A program made the position numbers and the translations under genes. From Flavobacterium saccharophilum (GTDB lineage: Bacteria; Bacteroidota; Bacteroidia; Flavobacteriales; Flavobacteriaceae), in the NCBI RefSeq assembly GCF_900142735.1, contig NZ_FRBY01000002.1, forward strand, positions 434,001 to 498,000: a stretch of 64,000 nucleotides of DNA, given 5' to 3'. Shown piece by piece: positions 1 through 9,059 of the stretch. The notes under the pieces are model-generated. The model was not told where the DNA came from. It saw only the letters and a program-made list of their open reading frames with translations, and did not search any database. Positions within the stretch are counted from its first letter, which is position 1; each line of letters starts with the position of its first letter.

Positions 1-1
1 T

Positions 2-571
2 ATTTTTGTCTCTTTTAAAGCAAATAACATATCCAAGAGACAAATGGAAATTATGGAATTGGAAAATACTCCAAGAATAGAAATTCAGAGAACACAATTA
101 TTTACCGATTCAACAAAAACTTATCAAGTAACTAAATGGCTAGTTTTTAATAATAATAGTAAGATATCAAATTTTGAAATTGAGAAAGAGATTTCCTATC
201 TTAATATAGCTAAAAAAAACAGAGAAGAAATAAGCATTCCTGTAATAGAATATCTGAATCCCTCAGGTAAATTAAGTGGACAAAACGAAGGTTTAATATA
301 TGAATTTGATAACATTAATAGTTTTCATGACGAGTTTGTAACTAGCCAAAAACTTTTAGAATACGGGGCTGTTGATGTAAAAAGTTTTATTGAAATATCA
401 TATCATGATGTTTTGGGAAGAAAAGAAATAAAGTATTTTCAAATATTACCGTTAATTCAAGAAATTTCAAAAACTGATTGGGATTTGACATATGAAGATT
501 GGAGTAATAAAAGCAATAATGCTATATATCTAAAATATATTGAAAAGAACATTAAGCAAATAAAAAAATAA
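2..571 (+). CDS. Hypothetical protein, N-terminus cut off by the window edge
   Basis: The reading frame is open from base 2 with no stop before the first ATG at 44. The residues before that ATG (IFVSFKANNISKRQ) read like the end of a membrane segment followed by a short linker. The gene therefore probably begins left of the window, with an N-terminal transmembrane anchor. The visible part (about 175 residues from the ATG) is Lys, Asn and Ile rich and soluble-looking, with alternating beta-type segments such as EIQRTQLF and GLIYEFDNI. I do not recognise a family. If the upstream part is not coding, ATG 44 would be the start. A terminator-like hairpin follows at 619. Confidence 0.5.
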   Translation: MFVSFKANNISKRQMEIMELENTPRIEIQRTQLFTDSTKTYQVTKWLVFNNNSKISNFEIEKEISYLNIAKKNREEISIPVIEYLNPSGKLSGQNEGLIYEFDNINSFHDEFVTSQKLLEYGAVDVKSFIEISYHDVLGRKEIKYFQILPLIQEISKTDWDLTYEDWSNKSNNAIYLKYIEKNIKQIKK

Positions 572-618
572 AAATTCGGATAACTTAAAAGTCTTTTCTG
601 ACTTTGCAAAATTTCTAT

Positions 619-670
619 AAAACCTTAAAGGCTAGTACTCCAAAAGTACCGCTTTTAGGGTTTTCTTTTT
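619..670 (+). terminator. Rho-independent terminator after the edge gene
   Basis: The arm AAAACCTTAAAG (619-630) pairs with CTTTTAGGGTTTT (652-664), with a nested GTAC/GTAC hairpin inside. A T-rich run follows on the + strand. It lies 48 bases past the stop of the edge gene and ahead of the first VgrG promoter region. Confidence 0.6.
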
Positions 671-756
671 TACCTCTCTCTTACTGATATTATCATTCTA
701 TTAATTTTAAAAAACCTTTTACTACCACTTTAATAACTTTTCCTAGCAATCTCTTA

Positions 757-807
757 GAAATACCAAGCCATATATTTACGAATCGATCTAATCAAAACAG
801 TACAATC
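757..807 (+). promoter_or_regulatory. Upstream block shared by both vgrG genes (possible promoter)
   Basis: About 50 bases before this vgrG are nearly the same as those before the second vgrG (4413-4468), although the more distant upstream DNA differs. The block contains TATATTTACG, a partial match to the Bacteroidota -7 box TAnnTTTG, about 30 bases before the ATG. Conservation fits either a shared promoter or simply the edge of the duplicated segment. No convincing -33 TTG at the right spacing is seen, so the promoter reading is tentative. Confidence 0.3.
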
Positions 808-2610
808 ATGAGTAAATTTTCCGAGCAGGTACACGTTTCTATCAGCAGTTTTTCGCAAAACGTTATTTATTACGATTTGCAGCTTTCTCAAAAAATGGCA
901 GAGCATCATTATTTTTCTTTTATGTGGCAGTACACCGCCAAAGCCGTAATCGAACCCACTGATCAGGCGGCTGCTTTAAGCAAACATATTGGCGCAGAAG
1001 TTATTTTTACGTTTAAAGTCAACGGCATCCAATTAATGTCCAAAGGAATCATAAACGGCGTTGAATCGGTTGACCGCCACGGAAGTCCGGCCGGAATATT
1101 GGTTTCGGGAATCAGCCACACCGTTGTCATTGATGACATGAAAAAATCAAGAATCTTTATGGAAAAGAACCTTCAGGATATTGCACTGGAAATCTTTTCA
1201 GAAGAAAGTTCCGGAGAGTTTTATCAGCGTGAAGCCATTTTGCTCACTTACACCAAACCCTTCAAATACAAACCCCAATACAACGAAACCAGTTTTGAAT
1301 TCCTAAAACGATTAGCAACACGTTACGGACAATGGTTTTACTTCGACGGCATGCGCATGCAATTCGGGCAAACGAAAACCAGCAAAGTAAAACTCATTAA
1401 CGGTTCTTCGCTTCATCAATTTAAGATTCAGGCACAGTTGGTTTCGCATAAAACTTCTTTTGGCGGATACGACGCCAACAACGCATCAAACATCAAAAAC
1501 GCCTCTGAAAAAAGCACCAGCGGAAGTCAGGATCGTTTTGCAAAATCGGTTGGTTTCAATCAGGGATCAATCGCACGTCAGGGTTTAAGCAATGGCGCGT
1601 ATACCAACAACGCCCAAAACAAAGACGAAATCGACGAAATGGTCAAACTGCAAACCGCAGGCAGAGATGCCAACAGTATTTTTTACAGCGGTACCTCCTA
1701 TTTACCAATCGGTCTCGGACAAGTTTTCACCATCCAAAACAAAACCGTAGAACACGAATTAATAGCCATCGAAATAACCCACCACTCCGAAGTAAACGGA
1801 AACTACAGCTGCGAATTCAAAGCCATTCCCGCCGATGTCGCCGCACCACATTACACAGACGTAACCTCTTTCGCCACCGCCGACAGCCAGTCCGCCTTGG
1901 TAAAAGACAACAACGACCCCGAAGGCATGGGCCGCATCAAAGTCGATTTCTATTGGCCCGGCTGGGGAAATACGAGTGAATGGATGCGCGTAGTACAACC
2001 CTATGCAGGCGCAGATAAAGGACTCTACTTCAGACCCGAAATTGGCGAGGAAGTCCGCATAGCTTTCGAAGGCAACAATGTCGATTGTCCCTATGTATCC
2101 GGAACGTATTACAACGGACAGGCAAAACCTGAATTCTTCGATTCCGATAATAGTATAAAAGGCTGGAAATTAAGATTTGGACAGTTATTCAAATTCATTG
2201 AAAAAGTTGGCATCTGGCTTTCTGACCCGAGCGGAAATGAAATTCATTTGGATGAGGAGGGTAAAAATATAAATGCCACCACTCCGGAAACTTTCACCAT
2301 ACGTGCTAAGAATATTGTTTTTGAAGCTACTGAAAGTATTACTTATACGGCTGGAATGCATATTACAGAGGATGCTGGACTTAACCATACTATCAAAGCC
2401 GGAGCAAATATGATACAAAATGCAGAAGAAGATTATTATGTAAGAGCTAAAAACATTACAAAACTCGCAAGTGAAAACTATTCTGCAGATGCGAAAGATA
2501 TATCCAGAAATGCTTCTGGTAAAATTGAATCTATTTCCTTTGGTGATCACACTCAAAATAGCAAAGGTAAGTTTGAAAACAACTCAGGTGAAAACTCAAC
2601 TAACTGTTGA
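808..2610 (+). CDS. vgrG: VgrG-type T6SS spike protein (copy 1)
   Basis: A 600-residue VgrG/TssI-like protein, the trimeric spike at the tip of the type VI secretion tube. The N-terminal ~350 residues form the gp27-like base. A gp5-like OB region carries PEGMGRIKVDFYWPGWG (around residues 371-387) and PEIGEEVRIAFEG. After ~residue 470 come short beta-helix-like repeats rich in Asn, Thr and Ile that make the needle. It lacks a fused effector domain. The start matches that of its paralogue at 4469 at nucleotide level. The stop is two bases before the next ATG, so it is co-transcribed with the effector candidate. High identity with copy 2 ends abruptly at about 1989, after which the C-terminal part is distinct. 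No other T6SS structural gene is in the window. Confidence 0.9.
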   Translation: MSKFSEQVHVSISSFSQNVIYYDLQLSQKMAEHHYFSFMWQYTAKAVIEPTDQAAALSKHIGAEVIFTFKVNGIQLMSKGIINGVESVDRHGSPAGILVSGISHTVVIDDMKKSRIFMEKNLQDIALEIFSEESSGEFYQREAILLTYTKPFKYKPQYNETSFEFLKRLATRYGQWFYFDGMRMQFGQTKTSKVKLINGSSLHQFKIQAQLVSHKTSFGGYDANNASNIKNASEKSTSGSQDRFAKSVGFNQGSIARQGLSNGAYTNNAQNKDEIDEMVKLQTAGRDANSIFYSGTSYLPIGLGQVFTIQNKTVEHELIAIEITHHSEVNGNYSCEFKAIPADVAAPHYTDVTSFATADSQSALVKDNNDPEGMGRIKVDFYWPGWGNTSEWMRVVQPYAGADKGLYFRPEIGEEVRIAFEGNNVDCPYVSGTYYNGQAKPEFFDSDNSIKGWKLRFGQLFKFIEKVGIWLSDPSGNEIHLDEEGKNINATTPETFTIRAKNIVFEATESITYTAGMHITEDAGLNHTIKAGANMIQNAEEDYYVRAKNITKLASENYSADAKDISRNASGKIESISFGDHTQNSKGKFENNSGENSTNC

Positions 2611-2612
2611 TT

Positions 2613-3959
2613 ATGGGAAAGATAACTATACTAGCAAATAATATTTCCGAAGAAGCTTCAGGAAATATTCGAAGTGATGCATCATATATTGTCAATCAAT
2701 CAGGAGGTAAAATAATTCAAAATAGCGAGAAAGGGATTAATTATAACAATTATCAGGATAGACAACCACCAACTGATATACGCATTAAAAAAGTAGAAGG
2801 ACCATATGATAGTAATGATAAATTGATTGATAAAATTGAGTTAGGCAAGTTTTATTCTTTTAAAGCCACTCCTACTCGAAAACCAACATTTATTGAAATT
2901 GCTTTGCTAAAATGGGCTATAAAACTTGATGATAATAAAAAGGAAATAATTGATGGAGTAGCCTCACAAAATAAATTAGAAGGAGAAAAAATAAGAATTT
3001 CATTTAAGATTAATCATGATTTTGAGAAAGCAAGAATTTATGCTTTTTATCAAAAGCCTGATGATTTGGTTAGTGTTGAACTGAGTTTGAAGAAACTTAA
3101 ATTTCCGATGTTGATATTGCAAAGTATAAGCAGAAAAGGAAAAAAAACAATTTTAAATTCTAAAGGGTTTAAAGAAAGTAGTAATGAAATTGCTGTAGAT
3201 CTATTGTATAATGACTATCAAGAAAATGAAGTCGGATTTCAAAAATTAAGAACTGAAATTTATAACGAATCATTTGCCACTCATAAACAAGATGGCACAT
3301 TTGATTTTAAGGCTAGAGATAAAAAAGCTTCGGAAAAGACTGATTTGATAATAGAAAAGATTATGCTTTTTTCTAAGAAAAATGATAATGAATTATTTGA
3401 AATCTTCAGAAGTAATGCAGAATCTGTTTCAAGAGGAAAATTAGAAGATAACATTCTTAGAATGATCTTAAAAATGGAAAACAACGAAGGGGGTGAATAT
3501 TCAAATAGTGATTTAACAAACGCTGTAATAGAGCATGAAAACACACAAACATTTATTTCGAATGTAAAAAAATGGACAACACATTATTTAAAATTAGATA
3601 AAATTAAAAATAACTTAGAAACATTAAGAATAGTTGATGATTCAGAAGGATTGATTTATAATTCTAATTTTAAAGAAATAGTTGACAAACCCAGATTTAA
3701 CAACTATTCAGATACTTTATCAGGGATTCAAATTGCTATAAATGATGTATGGTCGTATAAAATTTTTATTACACAATTGAATTTAGACAATAATAATCCT
3801 CACGGAGAATTACATTTTGATTTTTATGATCACTTTGGTCTTGATTTTCCAGATATAGAAAAATATGATAATGACATTTTTATTGCTTGGTTTATATTAC
3901 AACACTTTAGAGGTTATAAACCATTTATTACTAGAGTTTCTTTTGCATCAAAATTTTAA
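2613..3959 (+). CDS. Candidate T6SS effector with DUF3289-like C-terminus
   Basis: A 448-residue protein starting two bases after the vgrG stop. A TTG at 2607 in the same frame is less likely than the ATG at 2613. Its first ~50 residues (ITILANNISEEASGN, GGKIIQNSEKGINY) resemble the beta-helix repeats at the VgrG tip, and a similar N-terminus opens the effector of cassette 2, so it may dock on the spike. The C-terminal ~90 residues, with DTLSGIQIAINDVWSYKIFI, FYDHFGLDFPDI and AWFILQHFRGYKPF, look like DUF3289, a domain I know from Gram-negative proteins of unknown activity. The middle is unrecognised and charged. The likely role is an antibacterial toxin delivered with VgrG copy 1. The catalytic activity is unknown. 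Confidence 0.6.
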   Translation: MGKITILANNISEEASGNIRSDASYIVNQSGGKIIQNSEKGINYNNYQDRQPPTDIRIKKVEGPYDSNDKLIDKIELGKFYSFKATPTRKPTFIEIALLKWAIKLDDNKKEIIDGVASQNKLEGEKIRISFKINHDFEKARIYAFYQKPDDLVSVELSLKKLKFPMLILQSISRKGKKTILNSKGFKESSNEIAVDLLYNDYQENEVGFQKLRTEIYNESFATHKQDGTFDFKARDKKASEKTDLIIEKIMLFSKKNDNELFEIFRSNAESVSRGKLEDNILRMILKMENNEGGEYSNSDLTNAVIEHENTQTFISNVKKWTTHYLKLDKIKNNLETLRIVDDSEGLIYNSNFKEIVDKPRFNNYSDTLSGIQIAINDVWSYKIFITQLNLDNNNPHGELHFDFYDHFGLDFPDIEKYDNDIFIAWFILQHFRGYKPFITRVSFASKF

Positions 3960-3965
3960 TAAACT

Positions 3966-4250
3966 ATGAATAAAACTTATTTTTTTAGTTCGAAAAAAAT
4001 ATTGGAGTTTTCAATAATTCTGGTATTATCTTTTTGGATATTTTCTATCCAATTTGGAGGTATTCCTTCTGGAGAATGGTTATCCTTAAATGTTTTTCCA
4101 ATAATTGCGGGGCTTCTTACTTGGATTATTTTTAATATAATTTTATTAATCATAAAAAATAACTCGCAAAACATCAAATATCTATTTTGCTTTATTGTCA
4201 CAGTAATACCCTCAATTATAATAATTCTATTTCTTTTGAAAAAGATGTGA
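3966..4250 (+). CDS. Small membrane protein, candidate immunity protein
   Basis: A 94-residue protein with three predicted hydrophobic stretches (about residues 13-31, 41-62 and 71-90) separated by short loops. It starts six bases after the effector candidate, so it is probably in the same transcript. Small membrane proteins placed directly behind T6SS effectors are often immunity proteins acting at the inner membrane or periplasm. That role here is inferred from position only; no family is recognised. Confidence 0.5.
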   Translation: MNKTYFFSSKKILEFSIILVLSFWIFSIQFGGIPSGEWLSLNVFPIIAGLLTWIIFNIILLIIKNNSQNIKYLFCFIVTVIPSIIIILFLLKKM

Positions 4251-4410
4251 AATTTGAATTTTGAAAATTTAATATTCTATATGAGCTCTATTCTGCGAAA
4301 ATTTTCTTGATTCTCTAATAAACTTTTTCAAAGGCTTGATAAAAAAAAGTTAAAACTGTTTTGTCAAATATTGTCAATATTAAGTCAAAAGCTCTTTAAT
4401 ATTTTGGCAA

Positions 4411-4468
4411 TCCATTGGAAATACCCAGACCTATATTTACGAAACGATCTAATCAAAACAGTACAATC
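4411..4468 (+). promoter_or_regulatory. Upstream block shared with the first vgrG (possible promoter)
   Basis: This is the second copy of the ~50-base block described before vgrG copy 1, with TATATTTACG followed by the same ~25 bases up to ATG. DNA further upstream (to about 4400) is not shared. An in-frame ATG at 4415 lies inside the block. The match to copy 1, which has no equivalent ATG, argues that translation starts at 4469. Confidence 0.3.
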
Positions 4469-6277
4469 ATGAGTAAATTTTCCGAGCAGGTACACATTTC
4501 TATCAGCAGTTTTTCGCAAAACGTTATTTATTACGATTTGCAGCTTTCACAAAAAATGACAGAGCATCATAATTTTTCTTTTATGTGGCAGTATACCGCC
4601 AAAGCCGTAATCGAGCCCGCTGATCAGGCGGCTGCTTTGAGCAAACATATAGGTGCAGAAGTCATTTTCACGTTTAAAGTCAACGGCATTCAATTAATGT
4701 CTAAAGGAATAATAAACGGCGTTGAATCGGTTGACCGCCACGGAAGTCCGGCCGGAATATTGGTTTCAGGAATCAGCCATACGGTTGTCATTGATGACAT
4801 GAAAAAATCCAGAATCTTTCTCGAAAAGAATCTTCAGGATATTGCACTGGAAATCTTTTCAGAAGAAAGTTCCGGAGAATTTTATCAGCGCGAAGCCATC
4901 TTGCCTACTTTCACAAAACCCTTCAAATACAAACCGCAATACAACGAAACCAGTTTTGAATTCCTGAAACGATTAGCAACACGTTACGGACAATGGTTTT
5001 ATTTTGACGGCATGCGCATGCAATTCGGCCAAACCAAAACTAGCAAAGTAAAACTCATCAACGGTTCTTCGCTGCATCACTTTAAGATTCAGGCACAGTT
5101 GGTTTCGCATAAAACTTCTTTTGGCGGATACGATTCCAACAACGCATCAAACATCAAAAACGCCTCCGAAAAAAGCTCCAGCGGAAGTCAGGATCGTTTT
5201 GCAAAATCGGTTGGTTTCAATCAGGGATCGATCGCGCGTCAGGGTTTAAGCAATGCCGCCTATACCAACAACGCTCAAACCAAAGATGAAATCGACGGAA
5301 TGGTCAAACTGCAAACCGCAGGCAGAGACGCCAACAGTATTTTTTACAGCGGTACCTCCTATTTACCAATCGGCCTCGGACAAGTTTTCACCATCCAAAA
5401 CAAAACCGTAGAACACGAACTAGTAGCCATCGAAATAACCCACCACTCCGAAGTAAACGGAAACTACAGCTGCGAGTTCAAAGCCATCCCCGCCGATGTC
5501 GCCGCACCGCATTACACCGACGTCACCTCTTTCGCAACCGCCGAAAGCCAGTCCGCCCTCGTAAAAGACAACAACGACCCCGAAGGCATGGGCCGCATCA
5601 AAGTCGATTTCTATTGGCCCGGCTGGGGAAATACGAGTGAATGGATGCGTATGATACAGCCTCACTCTGGCTCAGGAAAAGGATTTTATTTTATTCCTGA
5701 AATTGGCGAAGAAGTATTAATAGGTTTTGAAGGTAGCAATGTTGATTGTCCTTTCGTTATGGGAACCCAATACAACGGACAAGCATCTTCTGGCTACAGC
5801 ACACCCAAAAATGATTTAAAAGTCATTCGAACCCGATCTGGAATTATAATAATTCTTAACGATGCTGATGGAAGCGTTTTAATCCAAGACCCAAGCGGAA
5901 ACAAATATTTCATGGACGGAAATGGAAATATAGAGTTAGAAGCTCCCAAAAATATGACTTTCAATGCAGGAGAAGACATCAATATGAATGCAGGACAAAA
6001 CATGACCACAACAATAGGACTCAATAAAACGGATACTATTGGCGGCAATCATACTGAAACTATTACTGGCTCGAAAACCATTTCTATTGGTATCAATTTT
6101 ATCCTAAATGTTATAGGAAACATGGCTGAATGGATAAAAGGAAATAAAGAAACGGAGAGTAAAGATATTAAGGAAATGGCTCAGGAAGTACTTTTAAACA
6201 GTGTTGAGAAAAGTATAAATGTAAGAGGTGCCAAAAATGTAAACAACCACAGTGGCGAAACATCTAAAAACGGTTAA
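4469..6277 (+). CDS. vgrG: VgrG-type T6SS spike protein (copy 2)
   Basis: A 602-residue VgrG/TssI paralogue of the gene at 808. The ATG at 4469 aligns with the start of copy 1; an in-frame ATG at 4415 would add 18 residues that copy 1 lacks. The first ~390 residues differ from copy 1 at few positions. From MIQPHSGSGKGFYF onward the protein and its codon choice change, becoming more AT-rich. The C-terminal needle has regular short repeats (FNAGEDINMNAGQNM, GGNHTETITGSKT) typical of the gp5 beta-helix. The stop is two bases before the phospholipase start, so this VgrG is probably the dedicated carrier of that effector. Confidence 0.9.
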   Translation: MSKFSEQVHISISSFSQNVIYYDLQLSQKMTEHHNFSFMWQYTAKAVIEPADQAAALSKHIGAEVIFTFKVNGIQLMSKGIINGVESVDRHGSPAGILVSGISHTVVIDDMKKSRIFLEKNLQDIALEIFSEESSGEFYQREAILPTFTKPFKYKPQYNETSFEFLKRLATRYGQWFYFDGMRMQFGQTKTSKVKLINGSSLHHFKIQAQLVSHKTSFGGYDSNNASNIKNASEKSSSGSQDRFAKSVGFNQGSIARQGLSNAAYTNNAQTKDEIDGMVKLQTAGRDANSIFYSGTSYLPIGLGQVFTIQNKTVEHELVAIEITHHSEVNGNYSCEFKAIPADVAAPHYTDVTSFATAESQSALVKDNNDPEGMGRIKVDFYWPGWGNTSEWMRMIQPHSGSGKGFYFIPEIGEEVLIGFEGSNVDCPFVMGTQYNGQASSGYSTPKNDLKVIRTRSGIIIILNDADGSVLIQDPSGNKYFMDGNGNIELEAPKNMTFNAGEDINMNAGQNMTTTIGLNKTDTIGGNHTETITGSKTISIGINFILNVIGNMAEWIKGNKETESKDIKEMAQEVLLNSVEKSINVRGAKNVNNHSGETSKNG

Positions 6278-6279
6278 TC

Positions 6280-7932
6280 ATGAGCATAACAAGAATTATT
6301 GGCGGTAAACTAACTAAAACTGCCACAACCGGAAATATAGACATACGTGCAACAGAAGGAAATGTAGATTTTATTGCTGCTCAGCATAATATATGGCATG
6401 GAGAACAAGAAGGTATTATCTATCATGGTTATGAACCTCTGCATCCTGCAGATTCATTGGTAAATGAAATCTCTATCACGCTAAATATTTTTTTTGATGG
6501 CACACAAAACAATAAAACCAATACGGAAGAAGGTAAAAATTATCAAGCATCAAATCACGAAGATGATAGTTATACTAACGACTACAGTAATGTCGCCCGT
6601 GGTTACGATTCCATAGACGCAGCAATTCCTTTTCATGAAAAAATTTATGTAGAAGGAATTGCTACTCAGGATTTAGAAAAAGATGATGTTGTACCTGATG
6701 TTGCAATAGGTATGGGAAGCCGTGGTATTGTTGCCAAAGTGACAAAAGCATGTATCATGGCTGGAAAAAAATTTAAACAGAAAAAATATCAAGATAAAAA
6801 AATAGATGAAATAAAAGTAAATGTTTTTGGTTTTAGCCGCGGTGCGGCAGCAGCAAGACATTTTTTACATGTTGGAAACAGTCCTGCTAAATTACAATTG
6901 TTAGATCGTGAATATGCTTATGCTATTCCTCCTTCTGTAAGCGATACAAATCCAGATTATATAAAAATTAAAAGAGATGAACCCCTTGTAAATAAACATG
7001 GCTATTTTGCTGCCTGTCTTTTAGATAATGACATAAGACCAAAAAAAATCAATTTTAATTTCGTGGGTTTATACGATACAGTAGCCTCGCACGGAGTTTA
7101 TCATGGCAATGATGTGAAAGATTTACATCTTGATGCAGTAGAAAAAGCCTATTTTGTTTTTCAGATTTCGGCAGATGATGAATATCGTGAAAACTTTGAC
7201 TTAACCGATATTACAAGTGCCGGTATCAATGGGCTAGAATATACACTGCCAGGTGTACATTCAGACATTGGAGGCTCATATAGAGATCGGGCTTTCGAAA
7301 GAGCCGTTTTGTATTATAAAAAAGAATCTCTTTACAATGAGATGATCCACAACGCTAAAGAAGAAGTCTCCAAATTTAAAGAGATTGTTCTAAGAGAAGG
7401 CTGGTACAAAGATTATCAAATAGACGCGGGGTCGTTTCCCGAATCATTTATTAATCCAAAAAAGAAAAAAGAAAAATTTGAAAATATGGAAGATACCTAT
7501 TATAGCGTAATAGGCACAAGGAAAATGAGAAACACTTATGATAAAATCCCACTCAAAAAAATGTTTTTTTATTCTAAACAGTTTGGGGTAATTTATAATG
7601 ATAATAAGCTGAGTAAACTTCATGAAATTGAAGATCCTTTTTTACAAAAGATATACAATCAACTTTTAAACTACATAGTAGCCTGCAATAATTTGCGCAA
7701 CAGTTATGTGAAACAAAAATCTTGGGATTCTGAAAAATATTTGACTGAATTAAGACAAATATCGTATCTGGATTACATAGACTCTCAAGATTTAAAAACA
7801 TTGCGGAATGAATATTTACACTGGTCTGTAAAAGCCAATGAATTTGGTTTAGGATCAAGAGAAAGCCAGGCACCATCAAAAGAAGGAGCATTAGAACATC
7901 AATACAGAAAAAGAGAGATTCATCATGGCTAA
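6280..7932 (+). CDS. DUF2235/Tle-type phospholipase effector candidate
   Basis: A 550-residue alpha/beta-hydrolase of the DUF2235 class, which includes the T6SS lipase effectors Tle1. Visible family motifs are FFDGTQNN (residues 71-78), the nucleophile elbow GFSRG with Ser186, GLYDTVASHG with Asp266, and PGVHSDIGG (324-332) with His327. The first ~50 residues (ITRIIGGKLTKTATTGNID, then HNIWHGEQEGIIYHGY) are spike-like rather than lipase-like and parallel the N-terminus of the cassette 1 effector, suggesting a docking module. It starts two bases after vgrG copy 2. Its last eight bases overlap the next gene, a lipoprotein likely to protect the producer. Inferred action: membrane phospholipid hydrolysis in a rival's periplasm. 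Confidence 0.8.
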   Translation: MSITRIIGGKLTKTATTGNIDIRATEGNVDFIAAQHNIWHGEQEGIIYHGYEPLHPADSLVNEISITLNIFFDGTQNNKTNTEEGKNYQASNHEDDSYTNDYSNVARGYDSIDAAIPFHEKIYVEGIATQDLEKDDVVPDVAIGMGSRGIVAKVTKACIMAGKKFKQKKYQDKKIDEIKVNVFGFSRGAAAARHFLHVGNSPAKLQLLDREYAYAIPPSVSDTNPDYIKIKRDEPLVNKHGYFAACLLDNDIRPKKINFNFVGLYDTVASHGVYHGNDVKDLHLDAVEKAYFVFQISADDEYRENFDLTDITSAGINGLEYTLPGVHSDIGGSYRDRAFERAVLYYKKESLYNEMIHNAKEEVSKFKEIVLREGWYKDYQIDAGSFPESFINPKKKKEKFENMEDTYYSVIGTRKMRNTYDKIPLKKMFFYSKQFGVIYNDNKLSKLHEIEDPFLQKIYNQLLNYIVACNNLRNSYVKQKSWDSEKYLTELRQISYLDYIDSQDLKTLRNEYLHWSVKANEFGLGSRESQAPSKEGALEHQYRKREIHHG

Positions 7933-8983
7933 GAACAAATACACACTTATATATTCTATTCTATTAAATATTCTATTTCAACCATTAATAAGCTGCCAAA
8001 TGAAAAAAGAACTGCCTGAATTTCATGTAGAAATGTCACATCCCGAAAATAGATATATAATTGAACCTGTATATGACCGCATTAAAACACTTGAAGGTGT
8101 TAGAGCTGGATTTCCTTATGGAGGCTCTTCTGGTGAATGGGGGGATGCTCATGCCACATGGACTGAACAGCACGGTACTCCTATTGGAGCTGATATTACG
8201 TACTATGCCGATTATGAAGATACTTTCTACCATTTAAATGTAGATTTCCCAATAGATACCATAAAAGACTGGACAAAAAGATTTTATCCTAGTTCAGAAG
8301 TTGAAGAAAATCATGATGAATTACAAGAATACATTTATGACAGAAAACCATCACAAAGAAGAACTTATATAGAATTTAGAGATCTTATTTTTGGTTTTGC
8401 CCCAAAAGGAATGGTCGTTGTTTGGTTACGTTATGGCGGTACGCAAAAAGAACTTGGACGTTATCAGGCACAAAGAGTTAAGGATGATCAGGCTTTAGAG
8501 GCAAAACTTTTTGCTTCATGGTCTATGAAACGACAAGAAGTTAGAAAAATGTCTTTAATATCTGATGCAAGTCCGGAAAAATGGGACAACTATCGTATAA
8601 AATACTTTTGGAAACCTGCAATCACTTCTAAGAATAAAAACTTCAGGCTCTTTTGGGTATTAACAGATTATTTTAACGCTGAATTTGAAAACAAATTACG
8701 CCCGATGGTATTACATCCTAAAAAAGAAAAAAGAGCAATTCCAAATCTTATTACTTTTTTTTGGGAAACTGGTAAAGGAGAAAAATATGAAGGCCGAGCC
8801 TTTTTTAATTGGGAAAAAACCAATGAACTGTTTAAAAATGAAGATAACGGCGATAATGAAATTCAAATAAAAATTAATCCTGACAATAGCGATTTTGAAG
8901 TACTAATAAATGGCCACCCTTTAGAAACAATCAATAAAAGAGTTTTTACAACTGATAGGGAATTTAAAGAATCTTATAAATAA
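7925..8983 (+). CDS. DUF2931-type lipoprotein, likely immunity to the phospholipase
   Basis: A 352-residue protein with a lipoprotein signal peptide ending at LISC (Cys24). The segment PKGMVVVWLRYGGTQKELGRY (about residues 159-179) is typical of DUF2931, a family often found beside T6SS lipase effectors. It overlaps the phospholipase gene by eight bases, which suggests coupled translation. A membrane-anchored periplasmic protein is the expected form of immunity against a Tle-type lipase (Tli proteins). The binding role is inferred from the pairing and is not visible in the sequence. Confidence 0.65.
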   Translation: MAKNKYTLIYSILLNILFQPLISCQMKKELPEFHVEMSHPENRYIIEPVYDRIKTLEGVRAGFPYGGSSGEWGDAHATWTEQHGTPIGADITYYADYEDTFYHLNVDFPIDTIKDWTKRFYPSSEVEENHDELQEYIYDRKPSQRRTYIEFRDLIFGFAPKGMVVVWLRYGGTQKELGRYQAQRVKDDQALEAKLFASWSMKRQEVRKMSLISDASPEKWDNYRIKYFWKPAITSKNKNFRLFWVLTDYFNAEFENKLRPMVLHPKKEKRAIPNLITFFWETGKGEKYEGRAFFNWEKTNELFKNEDNGDNEIQIKINPDNSDFEVLINGHPLETINKRVFTTDREFKESYK

Positions 8984-9059
8984 TTTTTCCTGATATTGAA
9001 GAGGTTTAAAAAATGTTTTTAGTTAAAGAAAATCTATCAATGCAAAATGACAAAATCTT

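Noticed and set aside
2185..2556. 123-residue frame antisense to vgrG copy 1
   Set aside because: Shadow of the repetitive needle region of VgrG on the other strand.
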